This document shows positions 51,800 to 61,605 of a DNA stretch of 64,000 bases, in pieces (the first letter of the stretch is position 1; the number at the start of each line of letters is the position of its first letter). The stretch is from NCBI GenBank assembly GCA_035546535.1, contig DASZWQ010000050.1:148942-212941 (forward strand). Direction: 5' to 3'. Source of the stretch: Pirellulales bacterium (GTDB lineage: Bacteria > Planctomycetota > Planctomycetia > Pirellulales > JACPPG01). The notes beneath the pieces were generated by a model. The model was given only the letters and a program-made list of their open reading frames with translations. It had not been told where the DNA came from and did no database searches. A program made the position numbers and the translations under genes.

Positions 51800-53791
51800 A
51801 TGGCCAAGCGCGATAAACGTCCCACCCGCGTCGCGCGCAGCCAGAAATCGTCACCGCACGATGATGCGTCGGCGCTTGGCAACAGCACTCACAACCATGC
51901 CGCCGTCCCTGCGATCGTGGTGGCGATCTTCGCGGCCGTGCTCGGCGCGCTGTACTGGCCGGCGATCGACGCGCCGCTCGTGTACGACGATTCGACGAGC
52001 ATCACACACAACCCCTCGATCGTGCGACTATGGCCCTTGTGGGGCGATCTGTCGGCGCCTGGTCCGCTGAATCCGCCACGCGAAACGAGCGTTTCCGGCC
52101 GGCCGCTTGTGAACCTGTCGCTGGCGCTGAATTACCATTTCGGTCAGCTACATCCGCGCGGCTATCACATCACGAACCTGGTCCTTCACGTCGTCTCGGC
52201 CTGGCTGCTGTGGGCCATCGTGCGTAGGACGCTGCGCCTGCCTCGCTTTGACGGACAGTTCGACTCGTGCGCCGATACCCTCGCCTTCCTTGCTGCGCTC
52301 GTCTGGGCGGTACACCCGCTTGGGACCGAGGCTGTCGAGTATGTGACCCAGCGTACCGAGCTTTCGATGGGCGTGTTCTATCTGGCGACGTTGTGCGCCA
52401 GCTTGCGGTATTGGTCCGGGGGGTCGGCCTCGCAGCGACGACTGTGGCTGATGGCCGCCACGGTCACGTGTATAGCCGGCATGACGTGTAAGGAGGTCAT
52501 GGTCACCGCGCCCGTCGTGGCGCTGTTGTTCGAGCGTGCCTTCGTCGCGGGATCGTTTCGCGAGGCACTACGCCGCTCCTGGCCGCTTTACTTGAGTTTC
52601 TCGGCAGGCTGGCTTGTCCTGGCCGCGCTGAACCTTTCGGCTCCGCGCTCATTCACAGCAGGCTTTCACATCGGCGTGCCTGCGTATGTCTGGTGGTTGA
52701 CGCAGGCCAAGGTCGTGTGGCTCTACTTGAAGTTGGCCGTTTGGCCTTGGCCGCTGGTAATTCATTATGATTTGCCGCTGATCGAATCCTGGCAGGCTGC
52801 GGTGCCGTGGCTCGTGGCAACAAGCCTTGCCGGGCTGTTGATCTTGTCGCTGCTCGTAAAGAACACGGCAAGCGGATTCTTGCTCGCCTGCGTTCCGCTC
52901 ATTCTCGCGCCGACGCTCGTCGTACCGATCGCGACCGAAGTTGCCGCCGAACGCCGCATGTATCTCCCCTTGGCCGCCCTTGTGGCGCTTGCCGTGACCG
53001 GCGGATATGCGTTTCTGCAGCGCGCCCGCGGGGCCAGGTCGGCTCGAAGTAAAGCAAAGGCAACGAACAAATCTGCCCTTCTCATGACAAGCGCGGTGGC
53101 CGTCATCCTGCTTCTCATCTACGTGGGCCTGACCGTGCGGCGATTGCACGTCTATCGGGATGAAATCGCGCTGTGGCAGGATACGTTGCAATATTCACCC
53201 GACAGCATTCCGGTGCGGATGAACTTGGGACTCGCGCTCGTCAACGCCGGCCGCGCGCCACAGGCCATCGAGCAATATCAGATCGTACTCGAACTGGAAC
53301 CCGAGAAAGCCGCCACGCATCGCAACAATCTGGCCTACGCGCTGATCAGCGCCGGCCGCACGACCGAGGCCATCGCCCAATACGAAGCGGCGCTCCGCGC
53401 TGACCCCGAATCGGCCGAAGCGCACAACAACCTGGCCTTCGCACTTTTGAGTACGCGGCGCCCCAAGGAAGCAGTCGCGCACTATCGCAAAGTCGTCGAG
53501 CTGAAGCCGGATTACGCCGAAGGGCATCTAGGCCTCGGCATGGCCCTGGTGGCATCCGGGGTGCAGGAGGAAGCCCTCTCTGAGTTCGAGCGCACGGTGC
53601 AACTACAGCCGGATTCGATCGCCGGCCACTCGCGGTTGGCAGAAACGCGCGCCGCGCTTGATCAGCCGGCCGCCGCGGTTCGCGCGGCCGAGCGCGCGAT
53701 CGAATTGGCGCGCGCTCAAGGCCAACCGGAGACGGCGCGAGCGATCGAAAGCTGGCTCAAAGCCTACCAGTCAAGTGCGCCGGCGCGCTGA
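51800..53791 (+). CDS. TMTC-like GT-C membrane protein with TPR repeats
   Basis: A 663-residue protein. The N-terminal half has about ten membrane helices, with an early extracytoplasmic acidic loop LVYDDSTSITHNPSIV, then SGRPLVNLSLALNYHFG and GYHITNLVLHVVSAWLLW. These are features of the TMTC/dolichyl-phosphate-mannose GT-C group. Residues about 465-640 are at least four TPR units, e.g. LGLALVNAGRAPQAIEQYQIVLELEP and NLAFALLSTRRPKEAVAHY. A role in protein O-glycosylation is plausible but unproven. ATG 51800 is used; TTG 51797 directly precedes it. Its 3' end overlaps the convergent esterase gene by 35 bases. Confidence 0.82.
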   Translation: MAKRDKRPTRVARSQKSSPHDDASALGNSTHNHAAVPAIVVAIFAAVLGALYWPAIDAPLVYDDSTSITHNPSIVRLWPLWGDLSAPGPLNPPRETSVSGRPLVNLSLALNYHFGQLHPRGYHITNLVLHVVSAWLLWAIVRRTLRLPRFDGQFDSCADTLAFLAALVWAVHPLGTEAVEYVTQRTELSMGVFYLATLCASLRYWSGGSASQRRLWLMAATVTCIAGMTCKEVMVTAPVVALLFERAFVAGSFREALRRSWPLYLSFSAGWLVLAALNLSAPRSFTAGFHIGVPAYVWWLTQAKVVWLYLKLAVWPWPLVIHYDLPLIESWQAAVPWLVATSLAGLLILSLLVKNTASGFLLACVPLILAPTLVVPIATEVAAERRMYLPLAALVALAVTGGYAFLQRARGARSARSKAKATNKSALLMTSAVAVILLLIYVGLTVRRLHVYRDEIALWQDTLQYSPDSIPVRMNLGLALVNAGRAPQAIEQYQIVLELEPEKAATHRNNLAYALISAGRTTEAIAQYEAALRADPESAEAHNNLAFALLSTRRPKEAVAHYRKVVELKPDYAEGHLGLGMALVASGVQEEALSEFERTVQLQPDSIAGHSRLAETRAALDQPAAAVRAAERAIELARAQGQPETARAIESWLKAYQSSAPAR

Positions 53792-54770
53792 CATGGAGAC
53801 GTCGTAGCCGCGCGCGTCGACGCCGGTCCACGGCAAGCCCACCAAGCGCGGCGCCCATGGCGGCGAGGGCGAAGGCCGATGGTTCCGGAACGAGATGGTT
53901 GGCGAGGAAATCAATGTTGTGCTGCAGTAATGTCTCGTTGCCGAATTGCATGTTGAAGACATTTGTATCCAATTCGTGGCCGATCCCGACACCTTCATAG
54001 AATTCGTGGTACACCCCGACCGCGGTGAGCTGGTTCGACACGGCCAGGTCTCCGTCGAAGGGGACCTGCGTGTCGGCATTGCCGTGAAACATGAACGCCG
54101 GTGGGGCACCGGCATGAATGACCCCTTGGGTGCCATACATGCTTCCCAGGAAGTCGAGAACTACATTCGGCGTCGTATGGGCGGGCAGATCGTTGTAGCC
54201 AACCAACTCGGCCGTGATCCCTCCGGCCGACGCGCCGCCGATGCCGATGCGGTTCGGGTCGACGCCGTACGTCGCTGCATTGCTGCGCAGCCAGTTCATG
54301 GCCGTTTCGGCGTCCTGCACCGCCGCGTTAATGGCATTTCCTCCCAGTTGCAAATCCGGAAAGCTGTCATAGCCCGGCGGTGGAGGCGTGAAATTATCCG
54401 CGGGCCCCGGTGACGAATTCGGAGGCAGGTCGGCGTACAGGCGATAATCTATCGAGACGACAACATAACCCAGCGACGCATATTGTTCGGCCAGCGGAGC
54501 CATGTCGGCTTTATCACCCGAGACGAATCCGCCGCCATGCACGAGTACGATGGCCGGTGTTGCCGCCGGTAGCGGCGTCGATACCTGCATCGGCCGATAC
54601 ACATCTAACAGCAAATTCTCGCTACTCGCGCCATTCTGCACGAGCCCCTGCCCGTACGTGACGTCCGGGATGGTCTGCACGCCGAACAGCGGATCGTGAT
54701 ACAAGGTTGCCGCGTCCAGCCGCGCGACAACGACAGAGAGCAAGCAAAGCGTAAGCGCCACACGATGCAT
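53757..54770 (-). CDS. PEP-CTERM alpha/beta hydrolase (esterase-like)
   Basis: A 337-residue exported hydrolase: signal peptide MHRVALTLCLLSVVVARLDA, oxyanion HGGGF (78-82), nucleophile S181 in GIGGASAGG, and a C-terminal His in GIGHEL. The end is a PEP-CTERM sorting tail: VPEP, a hydrophobic helix (SAFALAAMGAALGGLAV) and an Arg cluster. About 15 further residues follow the Arg cluster. Hormone-sensitive-lipase-like carboxylesterase activity is likely. GGAGG eight bases before the ATG. The last 35 bases overlap the TPR gene on the opposite strand. Confidence 0.88.
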   Translation of the reverse strand: MHRVALTLCLLSVVVARLDAATLYHDPLFGVQTIPDVTYGQGLVQNGASSENLLLDVYRPMQVSTPLPAATPAIVLVHGGGFVSGDKADMAPLAEQYASLGYVVVSIDYRLYADLPPNSSPGPADNFTPPPPGYDSFPDLQLGGNAINAAVQDAETAMNWLRSNAATYGVDPNRIGIGGASAGGITAELVGYNDLPAHTTPNVVLDFLGSMYGTQGVIHAGAPPAFMFHGNADTQVPFDGDLAVSNQLTAVGVYHEFYEGVGIGHELDTNVFNMQFGNETLLQHNIDFLANHLVPEPSAFALAAMGAALGGLAVDRRRRARLRRLHVSAPAHLTGRL

Positions 54771-55120
54771 GAATGTTTCCTCCGCGAAGCGAGGCGGAAG
54801 CGCCTCGTTCAGATGGCAATAGGGTCAACGCAAAATCCAAATCGGAACTAGCGCTGATCCATTAGCTTAAAAACCGTGCCGCGGAGGAAAGAAAGGGCAG
54901 CAGATCCACGATCGATCGGCCGCATCAGTCGCGCGCCTCGAGCATCGCGGCCAATACGTACTCGCCCAGGCGACGCCAACGATACCGTACGGCCCGCCAA
55001 CGAGCAAGCACAAAATCGCTTCAGTGCGTCGACCGGCTAGACCGGACCGACGAGGGTGCGGTAAAAAAAGTCGTGTTCGACATTTGAAGAACGTCGTCCT
55101 CAGCATGGCAGTTCCCGGTT
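54771..55120. other. Divergent intergenic region esterase / methyltransferase
   Basis: 350 bases with no supported gene. A small hairpin (CGAGGCG / CGCCTCG, at about 54790-54810) lies in the leader of the esterase gene. No clear promoter hexamers found by eye. Confidence 0.5.
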
Positions 55121-56146
55121 ATGAATGGACAAAAAGACGTACCTGACCCAGCCGTGGTCCTCGATTTGCTCGAAGCCTTTCGCCGGTCGAAAGTCATGTT
55201 CGCTGCCGTCTCACTGGGCCTCTTCGACGCGATCGAGGCCGGCGCGCACACCGTCGACGACCTTGCGCAAAAGCTGCGCGCGGATGCCAGTGCTCTCGCG
55301 CGGCTTCTAGACGCCTGCGTCGGTCTCGCGTTGCTCAACCGCACGGACTCTCAATACGAAAACACGCCCGCCGCCAGCGCTTATCTGACGTCGCATAGCC
55401 CGCGCCGCATGACCGGTTACATCGGCTACTCGAATGCCGTGATGTGGAAGCTGTGGGCCCACCTGGAAGACGCCGTGCGCGAGGGGGGCCATCGCTGGAA
55501 GCAGGCTTACGGCTGGGAAGGGCCGATCTTTTCGCATTTCTTCCGAACCGAGGAAGCGAAGCGCGAATTCCTGATGGGCATGCACGGCTTCGGCGTCATC
55601 AGCTCGCCGCAAGTCGTGGCCGCATTCGACCTGGGGCGCTACCGTCACTTGTGCGATCTGGGTGGCGCTACCGGCCACCTGGCGATCGCGGCCTGCGAGC
55701 GTTATCCAAATCTGCGCGCCACGGTGTTCGATCTGCCGGAAGCAGCGTCCCTGGCGCGCGAAATCGTGTCCGAATCTTCGGTGCCTGATCGCATCGCAAT
55801 GGCCTCGGGAGATTTCTTCGCCGACGCGCTCCCCGAGGCAGACCTCTTTGCGCTGGGCCGGATTCTGCACGATTGGAGCGAGGATAAAATCCTCAAGCTG
55901 CTGATGCGCATTTTCGACCGGCTGCCGTCGGGCGGGGCTCTGCTGATCGCCGAGAAGTTACTGGCCGAAGACAAACGCGGCCCCCGCTGGGCCCAGATGC
56001 AGGATTTGAACATGCTCACCTGCACCGAGGGCCGAGAACGCACGCTTGCCGAGTACACGGCCCTGCTGCGGCAAGTGGGCTTTAGCGAAGTGGCGGGGCG
56101 GGTCACCCCGTCGCCGCTGGACGCCGTGCTGGCGAAAAAACCCTAG
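55121..56146 (+). CDS. HIOMT-like SAM-dependent O-methyltransferase
   Basis: A 341-residue class-I methyltransferase of the acetylserotonin-O-methyltransferase/COMT type. The N-terminal winged-helix dimerisation domain (SKVMFAAVSLGLFDAIEAGAH) is followed by the SAM-binding core with LCDLGGATGHLAIAA, RATVFDLPEAA, then DRIAMASGDFFADALPEADLFALGRILHDWSED and SGGALLIAEKLL. Such enzymes methylate hydroxyls of small aromatic or polyketide-type metabolites; substrate unknown. No polyketide or terpene synthase is adjacent. Confidence 0.88.
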   Translation: MNGQKDVPDPAVVLDLLEAFRRSKVMFAAVSLGLFDAIEAGAHTVDDLAQKLRADASALARLLDACVGLALLNRTDSQYENTPAASAYLTSHSPRRMTGYIGYSNAVMWKLWAHLEDAVREGGHRWKQAYGWEGPIFSHFFRTEEAKREFLMGMHGFGVISSPQVVAAFDLGRYRHLCDLGGATGHLAIAACERYPNLRATVFDLPEAASLAREIVSESSVPDRIAMASGDFFADALPEADLFALGRILHDWSEDKILKLLMRIFDRLPSGGALLIAEKLLAEDKRGPRWAQMQDLNMLTCTEGRERTLAEYTALLRQVGFSEVAGRVTPSPLDAVLAKKP

Positions 56147-56186
56147 GAAAAGGGACACGGCGCAGCTCACAAGCGACAAAAGACTT

Positions 56187-56232
56187 GAACGCGGCCGCGC
56201 GGTGTGTTCAGATATTTGTTAAGGCCGCGTTC
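56187..56232. repeat. Perfect 10-bp inverted repeat upstream of the PSC1-PSD1 gene
   Basis: GAACGCGGCC (56187-56196) and GGCCGCGTTC (56223-56232) with a 26-base AT-rich loop. It lies about 40 bases after the methyltransferase stop and 190 bases before the next start. It could be a terminator-like fold without T-run or an operator. Confidence 0.5.
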
Positions 56233-56423
56233 GGGTCAACGTCTGTCTGGCGAAGCTGGTCGCCGGCACGGCCCGCCGGGGCGCCTCACGGGGCGTTTCC
56301 GTGCTCGCGCCCGCCCCCCTGCCCCACCGTCACGCCAACCGCTGTCCCTTGCCTGCGGGTGCGAACGGTTCGCTCCCGTCGCCTTCGACCGCACGTAACC
56401 CTTTGGGCCGGATCCCGCCTGAC

Positions 56424-59400
56424 GTGAAACCACCCGCAAGATTCAATCGTTGGCTCCTCCTTCTGGCGACTCTCCTCGTCATGATTCACCACGCGCCGTC
56501 GCTGGCCCGAGGTGCCGACGCGCCCCAATACAACCGCGACGTTCGTCCGATCCTGGCGAATCACTGTTTCAAATGTCATGGGCCGGACGAACAGGCCCGG
56601 CAAGCGGGGTTGCGGTTGGACCAGCGCGAGGCGGCCCTGGCAGCGGCCGATTCCGGCGGCGTAGCCATCGTGCCGGGCAAGCCTGACGAGAGCGAGCTGG
56701 TGCGCCGCATTTGCGCTACCGACCCCGATCAACGGATGCCGCCGGCAGCCGCCAATAAGCCGCTCTCCAGCGAACAGCGCGAGATCCTGTGCGCCTGGAT
56801 CGCGGCCGGAGCGACCTACGAATCACACTGGGCCTTCGTGCCGCCGGTACAGGCGCCGCTGCCCGCAGTGCAGCGAAAGGGCTGGCCGCGGAACGCGATC
56901 GATCATTTCGTTCTCGCGCGGCTCGAAGCGGCCGGATTAAACCCGGCGCCGGAAGCCGACAAATACACGCTTGCTCGTCGGCTGTACCTCGATCTTGTCG
57001 GGCTCCCGCCGGCGCCTGACGAGGTTGATGCCTTCGTCTACGACTCTTCGCCGCAGGCCTATGAAGCACTCGTCGATCGGCTGCTCGCGTCGCCCCATTA
57101 CGGCGAGCGCTGGGCGCGGCGCTGGCTCGATCTGGCGCGTTATGCCGACACCAACGGCTACGAAAAAGATCGTCAGCGCTCGATCTGGCCGTATCGCGAT
57201 TGGGTGATCAATGCCCTCAACGCCGACATGCCCTTTGATCAGTTCACGATTCGTCAGTTGGCCGGCGACCTGCTGCCCGAGGCGACGCTCGATGATCGCA
57301 TCGCCACCGGTTTCCATCGCAACACGATGCTCAACGAAGAGGGGGGCATCGATCCGCTCGAATTCCGCTTCTATGCGATGGTCGATCGCGTCAACACCAC
57401 AGGCACGGTGTGGCTCGGCCTGACCATCGGCTGCGCTCAATGCCATACGCACAAATACGATCCAATTCCGCATGCCGATTACTACCGGCTGATGGCGTTT
57501 CTGAACAATGCCGACGAGCCGGAGATGGACGTCGTGCAGCCCGCGATCGCCGAACAGCGATCGCGGTTCGCGGCACAAATCGCCGCGGCCGAGGCCGATT
57601 TGCCGAACCGTTTTCCGCCCGAGGGAGAATTTCGATGGCATCAGGGATCGGTCGCCCGTTTCGACTCGTCCGGCGGTGCGACAGGCGAAATTCTCGCGGA
57701 CGGCTCGATCCTCGTTTCCGGCACCGCCCCGGAGCAAGACACGTACACCATCGAAATCGATTGCGAGGCAGGGGAGGTCTCGGCGCTGCGCCTCGAGGCC
57801 ATCGCCGATGACCGATTGCCCAAACATGGCCCCGGCCGCACGGCGCACGGCAATTTCGTGGTTTCCGAAGTCAGCGTGACCGCAAGCGCGACCAATGTGC
57901 CGGCGGGCGACGCCACCGCGGTAAAGCTCGCCAGCGCGAGCGCCGATTTCTCGCAAGACGGCTTTCCGATCGACCGCGCCATCGACGGCGACTCGAAAAC
58001 CGGCTGGGCCATCCACGGCCCCGATCCCTGGAACGTCACGCGCACCGCCCTGTTTCGTTTTGATCAGCCACGCGCTGCCAACGGCACTACCCGATGGACG
58101 GTCCGCCTGGAACAGAACCACGGTGAGCGTCACACGCTAGGACGTTTCAAGATCCAGCTCGGCGAACCGCTGCACGATGATCGGCCCGAAAGCGTGCGCC
58201 GCCAGGAGCATTTGCAGCGTAAATTCAATGAGTGGGTGACCGCCGAGTCGGCCTCCATCGGACATTGGACGATGCTACGACCGGTCACCGCCCAGAGCGA
58301 CGTGCCGACGCTATCGATCCTGCCCGATGGCTCGGTCCTATCGAGCGGCGACCAGACCAAGCGCGACGTGTTTCGCGTGTCTCTGGCCAACGACCTGCCG
58401 CGCGTGACGGCACTTCGAATCGAGGTGATGCCCGACGATAGCCTGCCAAGGCGTGGGCCGGGGCGCATTGCGTATGAAGGGCCCTTCGGCGATTTCTTTC
58501 TGAGCGAAGTCACGATCCAGGCTGCCGGCTCCGCGGCCAAGATCCGCGACGCCAACCAATCGTTCGCTGCGGGCAACGCCACCGCGGCGATGGCCATCGA
58601 TGGCGACCCACAGACGGGCTGGTCGATCCATGGCGGACAAGGCACCGCCCACACGGCCGTCTTCCAACTGGATCAACCTTTGACCGACGCGAAGATGATC
58701 GACCTGGAACTGCTGTTCGAGAAGTATTACGCGGCGAACCTGGGGAGGTTTCGCATTTGGGTCACGGGCGATGAGCAACCCGCGGCGGCGCGGGCTCTGC
58801 CGACCGACATCGAGGCGCTGTTGCTCGTGGCCCCCGCCGAACGAACGGCCGAGCAGCGAGCCCGGCTGCTCGGTCATTATGTCTCGATAGCGCCGGAGCT
58901 GGCGGGCGAACGCGACACGATTCGCAAGCAGCGCGAGCAGATGCCCGCCTTCCCGACGACGCTTGTCTGGCGTGAACGTCCTTCAACGAATCCGCGCCGC
59001 ACGTTCCTCCATAAGCGCGGCGAATTCCTGCAGCCTGCCGAGCCCGTTGCCGCCGAGCTGCCCACGTTGTTCGCCGCCCTGCCCGCGGATAAGGCGCATG
59101 ATCGGCTCGCACTTGCCCGCTGGTTGGTCAGCGAACATAACCCACTGGCCGCGCGGGTGACGGTGAACCGGCATTGGGCAACGCTCTTCGGGCGAGGGCT
59201 GGTCAAGACGACCGAGGATTTCGGTTATCAGGGCGAATCGCCCACTCATCCTGAGCTGCTCGACTGGCTGGCCGTGGAGTTCATGCGCGACGGCTGGTCA
59301 GTGAAGCGATTGCACAAGCTGATCGTCACGAGCGCCACGTATCGACAGTCGTCGGAGGCGCCGGCGCGGGCCGCCGAAATCGACCCGACCAACAAGCTGC

Positions 59401-60020
59401 TCGCGCACAGCCCGCGAGTGCGTCTCGACGCGGAGCTGGTGCGCGACGTCGCGCTCGGCGTCAGTGGTTTGCTGTCGAAAAAAATCGGCGGTCCCAGCGT
59501 ATTTCCGCCACAGCCGCCGGGCGTTAGTGCCGAAGGAGCCTACGGCGCGCTGAATTGGACCGTCAGCCAGGGAGAAGATCGTTACCGGCGCGGGCTGTAT
59601 ACGTTCATGAAGCGCACCGCGCCGTATGCAATGTTCTCGGCTTTCGACGCGCCCAGCGGCGAAGCGTGCCTGGCACGGCGCGAAGTATCGAACACGCCGT
59701 TGCAGTCGTTGACGATGCTCAACGACACGGTGTTCGTCGAGGCCTCGCAAGCGTTAGGCTCGCGCTTGGCGGCCGAGCAAGAGCCCGTTACCGATCGCGC
59801 CGTCGAGCTTTTCCGCCGCTGCGTCAGCCGCCCGCCACGGCCCGCCGAGCTCGATTTGCTGGTGGCCTTTTACACGACCCATCGCGACCGCCTGGCCAAG
59901 GGCGAGCTCGACGCGAAGGCCATTGCCGGCACGGGCGAAGGCGACGCTGTCGAACGCGCCGCCTGGACACTCACGGCACGGGCCGTCTTGAATCTCGACG
60001 AAACCATCACGAAGGAATAA
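56424..60020 (+). CDS. PSC1-PSD1 protein (cytochrome-like + DUF1549 + DUF1553) with two sugar-binding-like inserts
   Basis: A 1198-residue exported protein. After the signal (RWLLLLATLLVMIHHAPSLA) comes a PSC1 cytochrome-c-like domain with CFKCH at 48-52. DUF1549 spans about 156-360 (LARRLYLDLVGLPPAPDEVDAF). DUF1553 covers about 894-1165 (LARWLVSEHNPLAARVTVNRHW, CLARREVSNTPLQSLTML). Between them are two homologous about 205-residue modules, each with a DDxLPxxGPGR segment, SEV[ST][VI]xA and IDGDxxTGW[AS]IHG; these resemble F5/8-type (discoidin) carbohydrate-binding modules. GTG 56424 gives a good signal peptide; the frame opens at 56301. It is co-transcribed with the DUF1501 gene three bases downstream. 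Confidence 0.92.
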   Translation: MKPPARFNRWLLLLATLLVMIHHAPSLARGADAPQYNRDVRPILANHCFKCHGPDEQARQAGLRLDQREAALAAADSGGVAIVPGKPDESELVRRICATDPDQRMPPAAANKPLSSEQREILCAWIAAGATYESHWAFVPPVQAPLPAVQRKGWPRNAIDHFVLARLEAAGLNPAPEADKYTLARRLYLDLVGLPPAPDEVDAFVYDSSPQAYEALVDRLLASPHYGERWARRWLDLARYADTNGYEKDRQRSIWPYRDWVINALNADMPFDQFTIRQLAGDLLPEATLDDRIATGFHRNTMLNEEGGIDPLEFRFYAMVDRVNTTGTVWLGLTIGCAQCHTHKYDPIPHADYYRLMAFLNNADEPEMDVVQPAIAEQRSRFAAQIAAAEADLPNRFPPEGEFRWHQGSVARFDSSGGATGEILADGSILVSGTAPEQDTYTIEIDCEAGEVSALRLEAIADDRLPKHGPGRTAHGNFVVSEVSVTASATNVPAGDATAVKLASASADFSQDGFPIDRAIDGDSKTGWAIHGPDPWNVTRTALFRFDQPRAANGTTRWTVRLEQNHGERHTLGRFKIQLGEPLHDDRPESVRRQEHLQRKFNEWVTAESASIGHWTMLRPVTAQSDVPTLSILPDGSVLSSGDQTKRDVFRVSLANDLPRVTALRIEVMPDDSLPRRGPGRIAYEGPFGDFFLSEVTIQAAGSAAKIRDANQSFAAGNATAAMAIDGDPQTGWSIHGGQGTAHTAVFQLDQPLTDAKMIDLELLFEKYYAANLGRFRIWVTGDEQPAAARALPTDIEALLLVAPAERTAEQRARLLGHYVSIAPELAGERDTIRKQREQMPAFPTTLVWRERPSTNPRRTFLHKRGEFLQPAEPVAAELPTLFAALPADKAHDRLALARWLVSEHNPLAARVTVNRHWATLFGRGLVKTTEDFGYQGESPTHPELLDWLAVEFMRDGWSVKRLHKLIVTSATYRQSSEAPARAAEIDPTNKLLAHSPRVRLDAELVRDVALGVSGLLSKKIGGPSVFPPQPPGVSAEGAYGALNWTVSQGEDRYRRGLYTFMKRTAPYAMFSAFDAPSGEACLARREVSNTPLQSLTMLNDTVFVEASQALGSRLAAEQEPVTDRAVELFRRCVSRPPRPAELDLLVAFYTTHRDRLAKGELDAKAIAGTGEGDAVERAAWTLTARAVLNLDETITKE

Positions 60021-60023
60021 TCC

Positions 60024-61475
60024 ATGAATGGATCGGCCGACAAAGATCGCTCTTCGACCCGCCGTGCCTTTCTGCAGGAAAGCGGCGTCGGGCTGGGCAA
60101 GATCGCGCTGGCGTCTCTCTTGTCGGGCGCGTTCGAAGGATCGCGCACGGCACAAGCGGCGCCGGCCGCGGCCAACGACGTGCTGGCCGCGCGGCCCGGG
60201 CATTTCGCGCCGCGCGCCAAGGCCGTGATCCATCTGTTCATGACCGGCGCGCCGAGCCATCTCGATCTGTTCGATTACAAGCCGAAGCTGGCCGAGTTCG
60301 AAGGCAAGCCAATCCCGCCCGAGGTGATCGGCGGTCAGCGCTATGCCTTCATCCGGTCGGACGCGGCGGCCATGGGCCCGCGATTCAAGTTCAACAAGCA
60401 CGGTCGCTGCGGCGCCGAGATCGCCGACGTGCTGCCCCACCTGGCCGAAGTGGTCGACGATATCTGCCTGGTACGATCGATGCGGACTGATCAGTTCAAT
60501 CACGCGCCGGCGCAGATTTTCTTCAATTCCGGTTTTGGCCAGCCTGGCCGGCCCAGCATGGGCTCGTGGGTCACTTACGGCTTGGGAGCCGAGACGCGCG
60601 ATCTGCCGGCGTTTATCGTGATGTCGACCGGCACCGGCATCAGCGGCGGCGCCGCCAACTGGTCGAGCGGCTTTCTGCCCACGGTCTACGGCGGCGTGCG
60701 TTTGCGCAACCAGGGTGATCCGATTCTCGATGTCTCGAGCCCGGCTGGCATCGATGCGCGGACGCAGCGCGAAACGCTGGACCTGGTCGGCGCGCTCAAC
60801 CGGCAACGGCTGGACACGGTAGGCGATCCCGAAATCAGCACGCGCATCGCTTCGTACGAAATGGCGTTCCGCCTGCAAACTTCGGCGCCGGAGCTGATGG
60901 ATCTGAAGAGCGAATCGCAGGCCACGCTCGACATGTATGGGGTCGATCCGGCCAAGCCCTCGTTCGCCAGGGCCTGCTTGCTCGCGCGGCGAATGGTCGA
61001 GCGGGGCGTCCGCTTCATCAGCATCTACAACGAAGGCTGGGACGCCCACAGCGATATCGTCGGCAACCACACCAAAAACTGCGGCGATACGGACCGCGGC
61101 TCGGCAGCGCTTGTCAAGGATCTACGGCAGCGGGGACTTTTGGACGAGACGCTGGTCGTGTGGGGAGGCGAATTCGGACGCACGCCGATGGTCGAGAGCA
61201 ACAAGGCACTCGGTCGCAGCCTGGGACGCGATCATCATCCGCAGGCATTCACCATGTGGCTGGCCGGCGGCGGTATCAAGCCGGGCTTCTCGTATGGTAA
61301 GACCGATGAATTGGGCTTCAACATCGTCGAGAACCAGGTCCACGTTCACGATATTCAGGCCACGATCCTCAACCAACTCGGGCTCGATCACGAGCGGCTG
61401 ACGTACCGCTATGCGGGCCGCGATTTCCGCCTGACCGACGTACACGGCCGCGTGGTGCGAGAGATTCTGGCGTAG
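60024..61475 (+). CDS. DUF1501 family protein, Tat-exported (second copy)
   Basis: A 483-residue DUF1501 protein paired with the PSC1-PSD1 gene, whose stop is three bases upstream; AAGGA lies inside that stop region. Twin-arginine signal STRRAFLQESGVGLGKIALASLL; then FAPRAKAVIHLFMTGAPSHLDLFD, GSWVTYGLGAETRDLPAFIVM, LLARRMVERGVRFISIY and TLVVWGGEFGRTPMVES. The HDIQATILNQLGLDHERLTYRYAGRDFRLTDVHGRVV end is typical. Function of the family is unproven; export and pairing suggest the two proteins work together outside the cytoplasm. Confidence 0.93.
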   Translation: MNGSADKDRSSTRRAFLQESGVGLGKIALASLLSGAFEGSRTAQAAPAAANDVLAARPGHFAPRAKAVIHLFMTGAPSHLDLFDYKPKLAEFEGKPIPPEVIGGQRYAFIRSDAAAMGPRFKFNKHGRCGAEIADVLPHLAEVVDDICLVRSMRTDQFNHAPAQIFFNSGFGQPGRPSMGSWVTYGLGAETRDLPAFIVMSTGTGISGGAANWSSGFLPTVYGGVRLRNQGDPILDVSSPAGIDARTQRETLDLVGALNRQRLDTVGDPEISTRIASYEMAFRLQTSAPELMDLKSESQATLDMYGVDPAKPSFARACLLARRMVERGVRFISIYNEGWDAHSDIVGNHTKNCGDTDRGSAALVKDLRQRGLLDETLVVWGGEFGRTPMVESNKALGRSLGRDHHPQAFTMWLAGGGIKPGFSYGKTDELGFNIVENQVHVHDIQATILNQLGLDHERLTYRYAGRDFRLTDVHGRVVREILA

Positions 61476-61483
61476 TCCGGTAA

Positions 61484-61515
61484 AGTGATGAGCGATAAGT
61501 GATGAGTGATGAACG
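61484..61515. repeat. Inverted repeat B, left arm of second pair
   Basis: Thirty-two bases with three TGATGA-type units, starting eight bases after the DUF1501 stop. It is related to 41931-41952 and inversely to 61606-61627. Confidence 0.75.
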
Positions 61516-61605
61516 AAAGACGATGGTGGCTGCTGAACCAACTGGATGTTGTTCGGCCAGCACCTTCGATCGTCATTGACCATTGAGCGCTCCACGGATT
61601 CTTCC

